A stretch of 64,000 nt of DNA, taken from NCBI RefSeq assembly GCF_012516495.1, contig NZ_CP051214.1:434001-498000 (forward strand). Direction: 5' to 3'. Numbering within the stretch: position 1 is the stretch's first letter; each line of letters starts with the position of its first letter. The notes below the pieces were generated by a model, which saw nothing but the letters and a program-made list of their open reading frames with translations, was not told the DNA's origin and did no database searches. Origin of the DNA: Mycoplasma sp. 1654_15. GTDB lineage: Bacteria; Bacillota_I; Bacilli_A; Mycoplasmatales; Metamycoplasmataceae. Below are positions 1 through 12,673 of this stretch, in pieces. A program made the translations under genes and the position numbers.

Positions 1-1
1 T

Positions 2-1288
2 GAAAAAAATACAGGATATGAATACTTTGTAGATGAATCTATTTCTAAAAAATGACTTCAATCATATACAAATCCAGTTTCTTTGGCACAAGGTCAAGGA
101 TTAGGATATGACTATGTCTCAAATGCTTCAATTGCACAGACATATTTAACAATGTTTAATACTGATTTAGGTAAACATTATTCAAAATTACTATCTATTT
201 ATAGAAAAAGAGCTAATGAAAAACAAGTATTAATTAAAGATTCAATTACACAAAGATTGTTAAATCAAGTTAATGGTTTAAACCAAAAATTCAATAAATT
301 TAGAGATGATAAATTAAATGACTACATTTGAGCTGCTGATGATAAAAAACAAAAATTATTAGATATTAAAAAAGAAATTAAAGCTGCACAAGATAAAAGA
401 GATGAAGAAGTAGAACGTCTAAAAACCATAGCAACTGAACAAGAAAATAAATACATTACTCCAACAATTTCTGCTTTAGATGATGTTTGAAGAGAATTTT
501 ATGGTGAATTTGGATCTAGTTCTTCTTTTGCACTTGTTGGACCAAAATCAACCCTTGCAACTAATAGAGCAACCAATCAACAAAGACGTGTAAGACGTGA
601 AGGGTACATTGGAAGAAGTAATTGATCAAACAACGGATTTTTCAAAGATCGTTTCCAAAGAAAAGTACTTGACTGACAAATTTATGATGAAAATCGTGAA
701 CCAGTTAAAGACGATAATTTAGCAATCAAAGATCTTAAAGGAAACAAAGTAGAAGATAGAGCTTCTGCTGTTTGATATTACACATTAGAATCTCAAGGTA
801 TAGGAAAACAAACAATTTCAGCAATCTGAAGAGACAACAAAAGAGATCAATTAGTATTTTGAGGTTATAACAAAAAAGAAGAAAATGACAAAATTAAATA
901 CTTAGCATTTGAAGATGAATCTACAGGTCAAAGATATTTCTTAGAAGTAAACAAAAAGAACACAAACAACATTTTCTACTTCAAAAAACAAGCAGATGTG
1001 TCTTCAAAATGAACACTAGAAGATGAAGGTTATGCTTCTTGAACAACAAATTGATCAATTTTATCTACATTCTCTAATGCTTTAATAAGTCCTGGAGTTA
1101 AAGGTGAAAAAAGATTAAGAGCTTTCTTTGCAGATGAAAACAAAAACGAAATTAAAGACTTATTAAAACTTCCTACTGATACAACTTACTTAGCAGAAAA
1201 TGGGAAAATTTATACACAAGCGCCTGTTTTCTTAGAAAAAACACAAGATAATAAATATTACTTAACAATTAAAAACCAATTTAGTTAG
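2..1288 (+). CDS. PDxFFG-family giant surface protein, C-terminal part (copy 1, cut by window edge)
   Basis: This is the last 428 residues of a protein whose start lies outside the window. It aligns along its whole visible length with the C-terminal 418 residues of the giant protein at 4214-12658, with shared segments such as EKNTGYE, QSYTNPVSL and GYIG, and a nearly identical block around FFKDRFQRKVLDWQIYD. TGA is Trp at many positions. The stop is TAG at 1286-1288, and the lipoprotein gene starts 17 nt later, so the two are probably co-transcribed. The PDxFFG signature itself would lie in the missing N-terminal part. The family has no assigned function; a surface location is inferred from the membrane anchor of the paralogue. 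Family membership rests on similarity to copy 2. Confidence 0.88.
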
Positions 1289-1305
1289 GATTTAAAAGGA
1301 TAATT

Positions 1306-4029
1306 ATGAGCATATCTAAAAAAATTAAACTATTACTTAGTTCTCCTTTGTTAGCAAGCCCTTTGCTAGCGCTAGCTTGTGTGCCAACTGATTCTAAAAA
1401 ACTTGTTGAAGCAAATACGCTTAATGCCACTAATACAGTTTCTACAAGAAGAAATGGAAATGATTTTGGTATTGCTGTTCCTTCAATTAGTTCTTTAAAC
1501 TATATCAAATCAGCTTCAGCAAACAAGATATTACCTTCATTAGTTGAAGGTTTAACTAAATCAGCGCCAGCAGCAAACACAGCTATTGGTAATATATTAA
1601 AATTGCCTACAATTAGCTTCGAAATTTATTCAGGTGGTAATGGTGAAACTGTAGGGACTAAATTATTAGAAAACAAAAATTCTATCAAATCTCAATCAAG
1701 AACTTATACTGTTTCTAACTTTGGAGTAACAACAGGTGTTTTAGCTCCATCTACAAACGAGAATCCTTCTTTTATCGGTGTTTTAAACTCAGAAAATAAA
1801 TATGTATCTCTTTTATCTCATTTAAACAAGGGTGCTTCAAAATGATCTAATGGTGATAAAGTAAAAGCACAAGATTTTATTGATACTTTATTATATATTT
1901 TAGACACTAACACAGCTTCGTCTAGATTAAATGAATTACTAACAATGAGCATCAAAAACGTAAATGCAATGAAGGAAATTCAAAATGATTACCTTAAAAA
2001 ATTCGGGAAAATTTATTCAAATCCTTTTGGTAGAAGACGTTTTGTAAAAACAGAAGATGGACAAGTAATTGAAGATCACTCACAACATGTTTATCAATCT
2101 GAAAACAAAGGTGATGAAGAAGTTGTAAACAAAATGAAGCAAATTGCAAGTGGAATAGGTCTTTATACAGGAAGAATTTTTAACGAATTTTCTAATCAAC
2201 AAATTAGAGACATAATCAAAAACAATGCTTCATTAAATCCTTCATTTTCTGTAAATTCTAGTCAAATTTCTTATCTTAAAGATGGACAAGAAATAACAAA
2301 AACATTAACAAAAAATCCATTCTTAGATCCACTTCAAGTATTTGAAGGTCCTGAATTAACTCCAAAATATAAAGCATTTGCAGCTGATGAATACGATTTA
2401 AGAATTCAATTTGAAGACTCAGCGCCAAAATCATTTGTTGATGTATACTACAGAGTTATTTCCTCTCCAATTCTATTACCAGTGAATAGAAAATTTGTTG
2501 AATATACTTTAAAAAACAAGGATGATTTAGGTTCTGATTTATCTAAATTCTTATGAAACGGACCTTTTGATATTAAAGAGTTAAAACTTGGTTCACAAGG
2601 AAATATGACCTTGACAAAAAGAAAATCTTATTACTCAGTCGAAAAAACAGTTCCTAATCAAGTCAAAGTTTATTTTGCTGATCAACCAGAAACACTATCT
2701 AACTTATTTTCTGATGGTTATATAGCATTTACTCAAATTTCACCAGCTTTTCAAAAGAAATTTTGATCTCAATTAAGCGCTAGAAAATACATGAGAAAAT
2801 CTCAAGGTTATGGAACAATTGCTCTTCAATTTAATTTAGATAATTCAAAAAGAGGAAATAGTTATTTACAAGATCCTGATTTAAGAAAAGCAATTTATTA
2901 TGCAATAGATCGTGAAGCAATGCTCAAATTAGCACAATTAGATTCTTCATTTGGAGTTACAACTTGAACAGCTTTTGGTCAAGCAAAATCAGAGCGTGGA
3001 ATTAATTTAGAAACATTTTTTGATACTCAAAAATTTAAATCAGAGTATGTAGAAAATGGACAAGAAAAAGAATTTCCACTTCAGTCTCTAGAATTTGTAG
3101 ATCACTTAGCAAAATCATACAACTTTGAAAATTTATCTAGAAAAGATCCTTCATATGATGTTGCAACAGCTAATTTTTATCTTGATAGATTCAAGAGAAA
3201 ATATCCGAAATTAAAAGAAGTTAAATTAGAGTTTATCTACACTTCAGGTCCACAAACTGGAATTGCAATTGGTATCCAAGACTTAATTAATAGAGCGTTT
3301 AACAAATTTATTAACATTGATATAGTAGCTCTTCCTGAAAACATTTACAAACAAAGAATAATTAGTGGTGATTTTGACTTAACCACACAAAATTTTGATA
3401 CTTTTGGATCAACAGCTCAAGGATATATAACAGCGTTTTTTACTCCTGATGAAATAAATCCAGTAGAAAATAAACTAAATGGTTTAGTTTATAATCCAGC
3501 TTCTTCATTTACTTATCAAAATTGATGAAATTCAATGGATGAAGAAAAACAAAAAGAAGTAGTTCAACGTTTAGGCATTAAAGGTAAGTTTTTATCTAAA
3601 TTCAAAGAACTTATTACAAGAAAAATGAAATTAGACCCAAAAACTAAAAAACCAATAATGACACAAGTTGTTTCTAAAATAAATGGAAAAGACATAGAGT
3701 ATGCAAAAGATATGAATGGAAATGATATTTTAGTTCCTGTTTTTGAAGAAAGTACAACAGATTACAGCGCAAGAATTAATTCATTTTTCAACGGAGTATT
3801 CACACCTAAGGAAATACATGAAAAATGAAATTCATTAGAAGTGTTTAAATTAATTGCTGTATTTGAAAAAATATTAAGAGAAAGCGCACCCGTAGTTCCT
3901 TTAATGGAAGTTGATACTTATTGAACTATTTCAAGACTAAGAGGTGTTGGAAATACCTTCACATTTGCACTTCAATTTGCATTTGATATTAACAACAACC
4001 AATATGGTTTGCCAGTCGAAGATGCATAA
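1306..4029 (+). CDS. OppA-family ABC transporter substrate-binding lipoprotein, copy 1
   Basis: A 907-aa lipoprotein. The N-terminus MSISKKIKLLLSSPLLASP leads into a lipobox ALAC with Cys25 as the predicted lipidated residue. The body resembles family 5 (OppA-like) solute-binding proteins: segments such as LRKAIYYAIDREAM and TTWTAFGQ match the conserved core, and oligopeptides are the usual ligand. A GGA-type ribosome site precedes ATG 1306. It follows the PDxFFG gene by 17 nt. No Opp permease or ATPase genes lie nearby, so it must use a transporter encoded elsewhere or act only as a binding protein. It is strongly similar to the lipoprotein at 12674-15370, the second half of a tandem duplication. 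Peptide binding is family knowledge; the ligand is not shown here. Confidence 0.88.
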
Positions 4030-4213
4030 AATCTATTCATAAATTAATTAAATATGAAACAGTTAAAAAAGAAAAAATATCGATAAGTTTTTATAATTCA
4101 AAAATAAAAAAATATTTAAAAAATAAAGAAAAATGAAGCAAAAACCTTATTAAAAAATACTTCGTTTTAGCTACAAGAAAAGAAGTATCTCAATAAAAAA
4201 AGGAGTTTAAATA
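4030..4213. promoter_or_regulatory. spacer between the two duplicated modules, with a hairpin before the giant gene
   Basis: The 184-nt spacer is very A-rich. It contains a 7-bp inverted repeat ATACTTC (4157-4163) / GAAGTAT (4182-4188) just before the AAAGGAG ribosome site of the next gene, and a copy of AAAAATGAAG near 4134. One frame stays open without an ATG and ends in TAA at 4194-4196, giving a lysine-rich stretch ending TRKEVSQ that may be a decayed gene end. No convincing terminator for the upstream gene is visible, so read-through into the second module is possible. Confidence 0.4.
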
Positions 4214-7200
4214 ATGAAAAAATTAACGACAGGAGCAAAATTTATAATAGCTACTTCTGCAGTAGTAGCATCTTCAGCTGTAGTGGTCGGAGGAATTAAG
4301 TTATATGGAAAATATAATGAATTAGGTGTTTATCATTTACAGTTAGAACAAAGTGATTCAAATGCTGTCGAAGACCTTTCCAAAGTAAGTTCAGCAGAAT
4401 TTCTAGATTCTGTTGGAAAAGTAGTAGCTAAATATGATTTCAATTTAAAAAATACACCTGAAAACAAAAATTCAATGGTTATTTTAAACCAAAGAGTAAA
4501 TGGTAAAATGACTATGTCTGTAGACGATTTTCGTTTATGATATTTACAAAATTACAATAGACAAACCCCTAATTTTAAAGTAAAAATTGGTCTAATGACC
4601 TTCATAAATGAATACTTTGAAGCATTAAGTCCTCAAGAATTTGTAGACTATGCAAAATGATTTATTAAAAATGTTTCTTGAGGTCCTGAAACTCTTTCAC
4701 TTTCTTCATTTACTCTTAAAAAAGGAGTTATAGTAAACGGAAATGCTATAACTTTAGGACAACACCAAGGAAAAAGAAAAGAAGAGACCAACATTACTTT
4801 CTATCCTGATGCTTTTTTTGGTTCTCTTCCTTTAGCTTCTAATTATGCAGGTAGAGGAAATGGTCCAGATAGTTTAACCTACCAGCTTAATTCTCTTGCT
4901 TTTACTAAAGAACAATTACAAGAATACATTCAAACCCTCCCTCAAAGATTAGTAATTTCTAACTATAGAGATGAATTTACAGCCGGAGGTGTTGTTGGAC
5001 TTGATTTGTTACAAGGTAAAAAAATTCATAGATATGACCTTAAAAAAGCTCTAGAAGATACATTAGAAGCAGCTAAAAAATCTGCAAACCAAAAGACAAG
5101 AAAAGAAGTAATTAAACAAGAACAAAAAGTATTTGACAATGCTTTAAACGATCCGGATTTAATTGCTTTAAAATCACCTAATACAGATGGATCAGTTAAA
5201 GTTACAACGACAACTAGTACAACTGAAACTAATAATGCAAATCAAGATATTGAAATTAATATAAACTATGATAATGAATTAAAAAAAATTCAGTCTTTAG
5301 ATTCTTCTTATTTCTATGCTTTTAGTCAAGAAAAAGACCCAGCTAAAAAACATAATGAATTATTGCAAAAATTTACAACTGCTTTGTATATTTTTGCTAA
5401 AAACAACAACATTAGCTTAGCAGATAATCCGCAAGTTGTCTTTGATAATGCACAAATTGACAAAGAATATACAATTGAAAAGTTGATTAATAGACATAGA
5501 GAAAGTGGTTGAACTAATTATCGTTTATTTACAGAAGACTTCAATAGACCTGATGCCTTAGAAACTGTGGATTTTGTATTATCAAATCCAGATTTTGATG
5601 CAAAAAAAGAAAGAGATTCTAAAAATAAAGAAAAAATTACTTTCAGTTACAACTTTAGATATAACCGTTCAGCTACTGGTTCAAATAAAGATGAGTTAAA
5701 TTCTTTAATGTTGCTTGAATTTATGAAAGAAACACAACCTGAGTTGGAAAAATTATCAACTAATGGTTTTAGAAATTTTTATAACTTCAAATCAACAAAA
5801 GATAAAACCATTTTTATGTATGAAAATAACGATGCAGTTACTTTTCACCAAAGCGTTAAATTTGCACAAGATAATTATTCAGAAGACTTTGATGTTAAGA
5901 AATTAAAAAAAGTTTCAATAGTAGATGTAATTAAACAAGATAAAGATCATTTAGAAATTAAACTTGCAGATTTAGAAAAATATGAAGAATACTTGAAAAA
6001 ATTTAATGAAGATAAAACTTTTGCAACTAAATTAGATAATGCTAAAAAAGCTTTTTCAGATGTTCAAAGTCAACAAACATTAAATGGTAAAAATATAGCA
6101 AATTTAGTAGCTGATGCTATTGCTTTCAACGAAGAAACTCAAGAGTTAGAAATACAAGATCCTTCATTAGTTTCATTCTTGAAAAAACATTTAGCAAAAC
6201 TAAAAGAGTTTTACACTAAACATAATATCGAACATTCAGAAAATCTAGATTTATTTGTTTCACAATTAGAGACAATTTGAAATAAACAATTAGACAATTT
6301 TGAAATTACAGGAAATTTCATCGACCCTACTAATGCTCATCTTTCATCTGTAACTGAAACTGATTTAGAAACAGATATTTCTTTAGTTTCTTCATTTGTT
6401 GACGCTACTGTTTCATTGATCAAAACTATCGAAGAAAAACCAAAACCTAAAGAAAAATCTTCTTCAGAATTTACAATTTCTAAAATTATCAATCTCGCAA
6501 GCGATAATCCTAAATTAAAACAAGCACAAGAAGAATTTAGAACATTTAAGTGATCAGTTGATTATTTTGATAGAGTCACTCCAAGAATCATTAAAGAAAA
6601 TGACGAAATCATTGATTTAAAACCTACAAAAACTTATACTTTATATCTTGATTACTACGATGGCTTAATTGATACAATTTTAGAAAACGATCCTTATGTA
6701 GCAACAGAAATAGATGGTACACACTTAGAAACTTCAATAGATTCAGAAACAGGTGAAATTAAATATAAAATAGCAGATGGAAAATATACAGGATTTTATA
6801 CAACAGATCGTATTTCCTTCATTTCTCTTCTTAAAGCAAGCTCAGATAAGTTCAAAACTACAGGAATTAACTATCTAAAATATGTAGGTCAACATGAATA
6901 TGGACACCACCAAACTCTTCAATATGCTCAAAATATTTCGGAAAAATCAAAAGCAGTTCAAGGTGCTGCTCTTTCAAGTAGCGGAATTGCTGTAGAAGGT
7001 TTATACAACAAAGATATTTTACAACTCTATCTAGATGCAAGATCTTCTGGGCTTAAAATCAGAAGAGCAAATGCTTCATATGAAGAATCAAAAGATGGTT
7101 TATATTCAAACTATACTTTTAATAAAGCTAAAGATAAAGAAGCTCAACGTTGAGAAACAGAAAAAGACATTTTTGGTTCACTTCAAAATGAGTCTATTGA

Positions 7201-10200
7201 AAATTTAATTGATAATAAATCCAGAAGATATTTACAAACTTTTGGGAATTTAAAAACTGCTGCTGATTTAAGAAATCTTAAACTTTATGACTTGTATTTA
7301 TTAAATGCATTCGACTTCGATTCAGGAACAATTAGTCCTAAAATAGAAGGAAAATCAGAGTATTTCAAACTAGGTAATGAAATACTTTCTCGTATAGCTA
7401 ATGAAAATGATTCTGTTTCACATGATCCAATAGAACTAAAAGATTTAGATGTTCCTAAACCTATTTCAAATACAAAACTAGACAAAAATCAATTTACAGA
7501 TTTTGTAGATACTTTTCTTGAAAAAGTTCTATCTGCTTCAATAAACAAAAACAAAGAGAAAAAATCCAGTGTTTCTTTTTATGATGTAAAAAATATTCTA
7601 AAAAAAGAATTTAACATTGTATCAAATGCAAAAGTTGATGAAAATTTTACAAAAGAACAAGCAGAATCTATTTATCGTGCAAAAGTACACAGAGCACTTG
7701 CAACATTTTATAAAGAAAATTTTTCTTCATTTTCCTTAGTAATTCCTGAATTAGAAAAAGAGTTTAAACCTGCATCAGAAAAATTAGCACAAGAGCTAAA
7801 ATCAATACAAGAAGAAATAAAAAAATCAGACCCTAAAGCGCCAATTTCTGAAAAAGAACTTGCTAAAATAACAGAAGTTGCAAATCTTCAAGTTAAAAAC
7901 GTTATTTATACAACTTTTTTAACTAGTGCACAAAATTTACTTAAATTAATAGCACTTTTAGAACAAAATCTCAATGTAAAATCACTAACAGTTGAACAAA
8001 TTTTACAGCAAGTAAAAATAGAAACTTTAGGTGATTTACAAAAATATGGTATCCAAAATCTTGAAACTATAATTACTAAAGCTAAAAATAAAGAAACAGG
8101 ATTTGAAAATCTTTCAGAAGAGCAAATAAAATTATTAGAACAAAATGTTCAACAATTAAAAGAAACTTATAAACAACTTAGCCAAACACAAAAAGAAGAT
8201 ACTAAAATTTCTGAAGGAACTTTTCCACAAGATATTGTTTTACTTCAATTAAAATCAGTTGTTGAAGTTCTTTTTAATGCACTTAGTTTAGAAGTTGATG
8301 ATTTACAAGCACAACTTTTAGCACTAGAAAAACAAATCAAAGAAACAGACCAAACTAATAAAGAACAATTAGATAAGTTAAATCAAACAAAAACTGAATT
8401 AACTAAAAAAATAACTGATTTTGTTAATAGTAAAAAAACAGTTGAAGAAATCAGAAACAGTCTTTTTGAAGACTACGAAGATGGTTATGTTTTAGGTGGT
8501 GATATAGAAAAACTTTATAACAAATCCTTATTAGATGGACAAGGAAACTTAATTAGTTTTGATCAGCAAGGTCAAATTATTGCAGGTACATTTGAAAAAT
8601 ATCCTTCTGATACAAAGGTAGGTGAGTTTAAATTTAAAAACTTCAAGCCAACATTATTTTATAAAAATGGAAGACCATTAATTGATATAGATACATTCAA
8701 TGATCCTACATCATATAATGAATTAGAAGAAGCAATAAAAGCATTAACTAATTCATTTAAGTCTATGTTAGAAGTAGATTATGCAAATAATGGTTGAGAT
8801 TCATCTGCTAGAATTTCTACTTCCAACTTTACAATGAGTGATGGAGTTGCAAGCGCTAACAGTTCACAACAAGGATCAAGTAAATATTGAAGTTTTTTAA
8901 CTCAATTTTTAAATGGTAATTTAAAGGAATTTTTCTACTCTTACAACGATTTTAAAGACTCAACAGAAAAAGATTTAAGTTTTGAATTAGATTTAAGCAA
9001 AATAAATAGTTCAACTATGAATGTAAGCGAAGAAGTAGAACAAATAGTAGAAGCTAGAATAACATCGCTTGCTAATCTTTCAAGATTTAGACCTGAGTAT
9101 AAAGCTGAGTATGTAAAATTAGCAAAATATTCTGAACAAAGCAAGAAAACCAAGTCAGAAAATAATTTTGAAATTAAATTTGATTCTTTTACTAAACATT
9201 ACAGAAATAAACTAAAAACTTCTAGCCCACCAAAATTTTCATTACCTGAAATTCCTTCATTTGATTCTCTTAAAAATAGAAAATCAACAACAACAAAATC
9301 TAAAACTCCAGCATCATCTTCGCTAGCAGCAGCATTGCTAGCAGATGCTCCTGCATCTTTAACTACTACTTCAACACCAACTAAAAAAACAACAAAATCT
9401 ACTAAAAACACCAAAACAACACCATATTATAATTTTCCAGCAACAGATAAAATCACCTTTAGAAATAAAGATGAAAATGGAAAAGTATTTGATTTATCTA
9501 CATTTAAAACAAAATATAAATACTATACAAAAACTCAATTTGATAAACTATCTGAAAAAGACAAAGCAATATTAAAACAAGATAGTTTATATTCTGAAGT
9601 AAAAGAAAAAGATTTATTTGCTGATTTTAGTGATTTAGTTTCATTAAGAAATTCTTCATTTTATAAATTAATGAATATTGTTTTATATATTACTCGTCAA
9701 CAAAGAACTGTTTTAGAAGAAAAAATTCTAGATAAAATAGACCAAACATTAAAACAAGTAGGTCAAGCAAAATTAGATAGAAAATATTCAATATATAAAA
9801 ACTTTTTACCTTTATCTAAAGTATTTGATGATTTAATAGCAAAAAAAGTCTTAGATGCTATTAAAATTCATGACAATAAAACTAATAAAGATATTCCTCT
9901 TTCAGAACTTACATTCTTTATTAATATGTTAAAAGAATATTTCAGATACATAAGTGAAGGATCATTAAGACGTCAGCCATTACTATCTTTAACAACAGCT
10001 TCAATGCCAGTGGCAAAAGTAATCAAAATTGGAGATAATGAATATTACCAAAATCCAAAATACGATTACTTTGCAAAACTAGGTGGTTCTGATACTAAAA
10101 TTGTTTTAGATGCTACATATACAGCACCTGTAGAAACAGATCCTACAAAAATCCAAAGAACAGAGATTTCACAAATTAAATCTTCATTATGACAATTATT

Positions 10201-12658
10201 AAATCTTAATTATGATTTCTTAGAAACTTCACTTAAAAAGAAAGATTCAGCCGGAAAAGAAATCAAAAAAGATTTAACTTTGAAATACTTTGGTCAAAAA
10301 GGTGAATTTGCCTTCAAATCCAAAGAAGAAAATGGAAAAACTGTTCTTGATAAATCTAAAATTTACTTAGCTGACTGAGATAAAGAAGAGTTTTTTGAAG
10401 ATAATTTCTTTGTTAAAGATAAAGAAAATCAAAAAGAAACTATTTTTACAAGCTTAAGTTCATTTATAGACTTTATTTCTATAGATGTTTATAAATTTAA
10501 CATTGCACAAGATGTAAACCTAGATCTATATCGTAATTGAAATGTAGATTATGCTCTTACAAAGTTTGACTTATATAATTACATTTTAAATCAAGAACAA
10601 AAACCAGCTTTTGAAGCCGATTTTGCTATTAAAACAGAAACCAAATTAATTGAAAAATTAAAATTAGTTCTTAGTGATAAAACTGAAGAACAAATTAAAG
10701 AACTTGTTCAAATTACAGCAAATAATTTAATGGATGTGTTTGAAAATTCTTCATTTAATTTATTAATTAAAAACAATAAATTCAGCAACGTAAACATAGA
10801 CCAGTTATTTTTATCAGAAGTTGGATATAATGGATTTAATACTCTAGATTTAAATAGAGGAGCTTCAGTAGCTTCAAATGGAATAGATACAATGTATCAA
10901 GTTGATTCTTCTATTTCTGCAACGCCAAGAAGAATAGGAATTGACTACATTTCACAAATTGATCCAACAAATACATTAAATTTAGATACACCATCGATCG
11001 TAGAAACTGATATCGAAAATAGTGATCCTTCAAAATCTAGAATAAATAAATTACTAAGACGTTTTATACAAGATAAAAATGTTGACATTTCAAATGCAAG
11101 ATTATTTGAACTTCAATATTTAATAGGAACTAAAAATCTATTTACTTATTCAGACTTACCAGAACCAAAACAAAGATGAACAAGACAATTAGGAATTTCA
11201 ACTAGATCTATATCAACTGATTTTAATTTCTCTTCAATTGATAGATTCAACTCATCTAGATTTGAAGAAAGAGTTCAAGATTACTTCTCAGATTATGTTT
11301 ATAACTTTGCAGAATCACTAACTAGAGACTTAGTGCAAACCACATACTTACCTTCTACTACAACTTTAGAAAATATTCCTTCATATTTAAAGGGATTTAC
11401 TGAAAAAAATACAGGTTATGAGTTTTTGGTTGATCCAAGTTATTCTAGAAAATGATTACAATCTTATACAAACCCTGTTTCACTAACACAAGGTAAAGGC
11501 TTAGGTTATGATTTTGCTTCAAATCCATATATTGCAAACTTTTATTTAAGAATTTTTGAATCAGATTTAAATAAACAATATGCTGATTTATTAAGTATTT
11601 ATAAAAAAGCAGCAAAGCAAAAACAAGTACTTATCGCAGATTCAATTTTTAACAGAGAAAGTAAACAAATCAAGGAAAAAGAAGACAAATTAAAAGAATT
11701 CGAGAAGGAAAAATTAGAAAATTACGATTGAATAGATGATGATAAAAAACCAAAAATTTTAGACATCAAAAAACAAATCCAAGAACTAAGAGACAAAACT
11801 GATCAAGAAATTCAAAATATCCAAGATGTTGCTTTAGATCAAATAAATAAATACATTACTCCAACCACAACTCTTTTAGATACTCTTTGAAAAAATTACT
11901 ATGGACCTTTTGCTCAAGATAGTGCATATACAGGAGTAGGACCAAAAGAAAGAAGAGGGATAAGATTAGAAGGTTATATTGGACAAAGAAACTTTTCTAA
12001 TAATGGATTCTTTAAAGATCGCTTCCAAAGAAAAGTACTTGACTGACAAATTTATGATGAAAATCGTGAACCAGTTAAGGACGAGAATTTAGAAATAAAA
12101 GATCTTAAAGGAAATAAAGTAACTGATAGAGCTTCTGCAGTTTGATATTACACATTAGAATCTCAAGGTATAGGAAAACAAACAATTTCTGCAATCTGAA
12201 GAGATCATTTAAGAGATCAAATTACCTTTTGAGGATATAACAAATTAGAAGATAATGACAAATTAGAATATTTAGCATTTGAAGATACAAGTACAGGACA
12301 AAGACATTTTTTAAAAGTACAAAAAGAAAATACCAATAATATTTTCTACTTCAAACGTCAAGCAGATGAGACTTCAAAATGAACACTAAAAGACCAAGGT
12401 TATGCTTCATGAGCTACTAACTGATCAATTTTATCAACATTTTCTAATGCATTAATTAATCCTGGAGTTAAAGGTGAGAAAAAATTAAGAATTTTCTTTG
12501 CAGATAAAAACAAAAACGAAATTAAAGGATTGTTCCACTTACCTGAAGATACAACATACTTAGCAGAAAATGGAAAAATTTATACACAAGCACCAGTTTA
12601 TATAGAAAAAACTCAAGATGATCAATATATGATCACAATTAAGAGTCAATTTAGTTAA
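4214..12658 (+). CDS. PDxFFG protein, giant anchored surface protein with HExxH motif (copy 2, complete)
   Basis: A 2814-aa protein read through many TGA (Trp) codons. The N-terminus has one hydrophobic segment (about residues 8-28) and no lipobox Cys, so it is probably anchored with the bulk outside. The signature PDAFFG is at residues 198-203. Residues 894-899 read HEYGHH within VGQHEYGHHQTLQ, matching the zinc-metallopeptidase pattern HExxH; I cannot identify the third metal ligand. Residues about 1080-1400 are rich in Gln/Glu/Lys and look coiled-coil. A Thr/Ser/Ala/Lys-rich linker lies at about 1690-1740 and contains SSSLAAALLADAPASL. A strong AAAGGAG site precedes ATG 4214. The OppA lipoprotein gene follows 15 nt after the stop. 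Family members in mycoplasmas are annotated only as PDxFFG protein; protease activity is my inference from the motif and neighbour. Confidence 0.9.
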
Positions 12659-12673
12659 AAAAAGGAAAAAAAT

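Noticed and set aside
4054-4086. Ten-codon ORF MKQLKKKKYR
   Set aside because: Too short, no ribosome site, pure A-rich composition.
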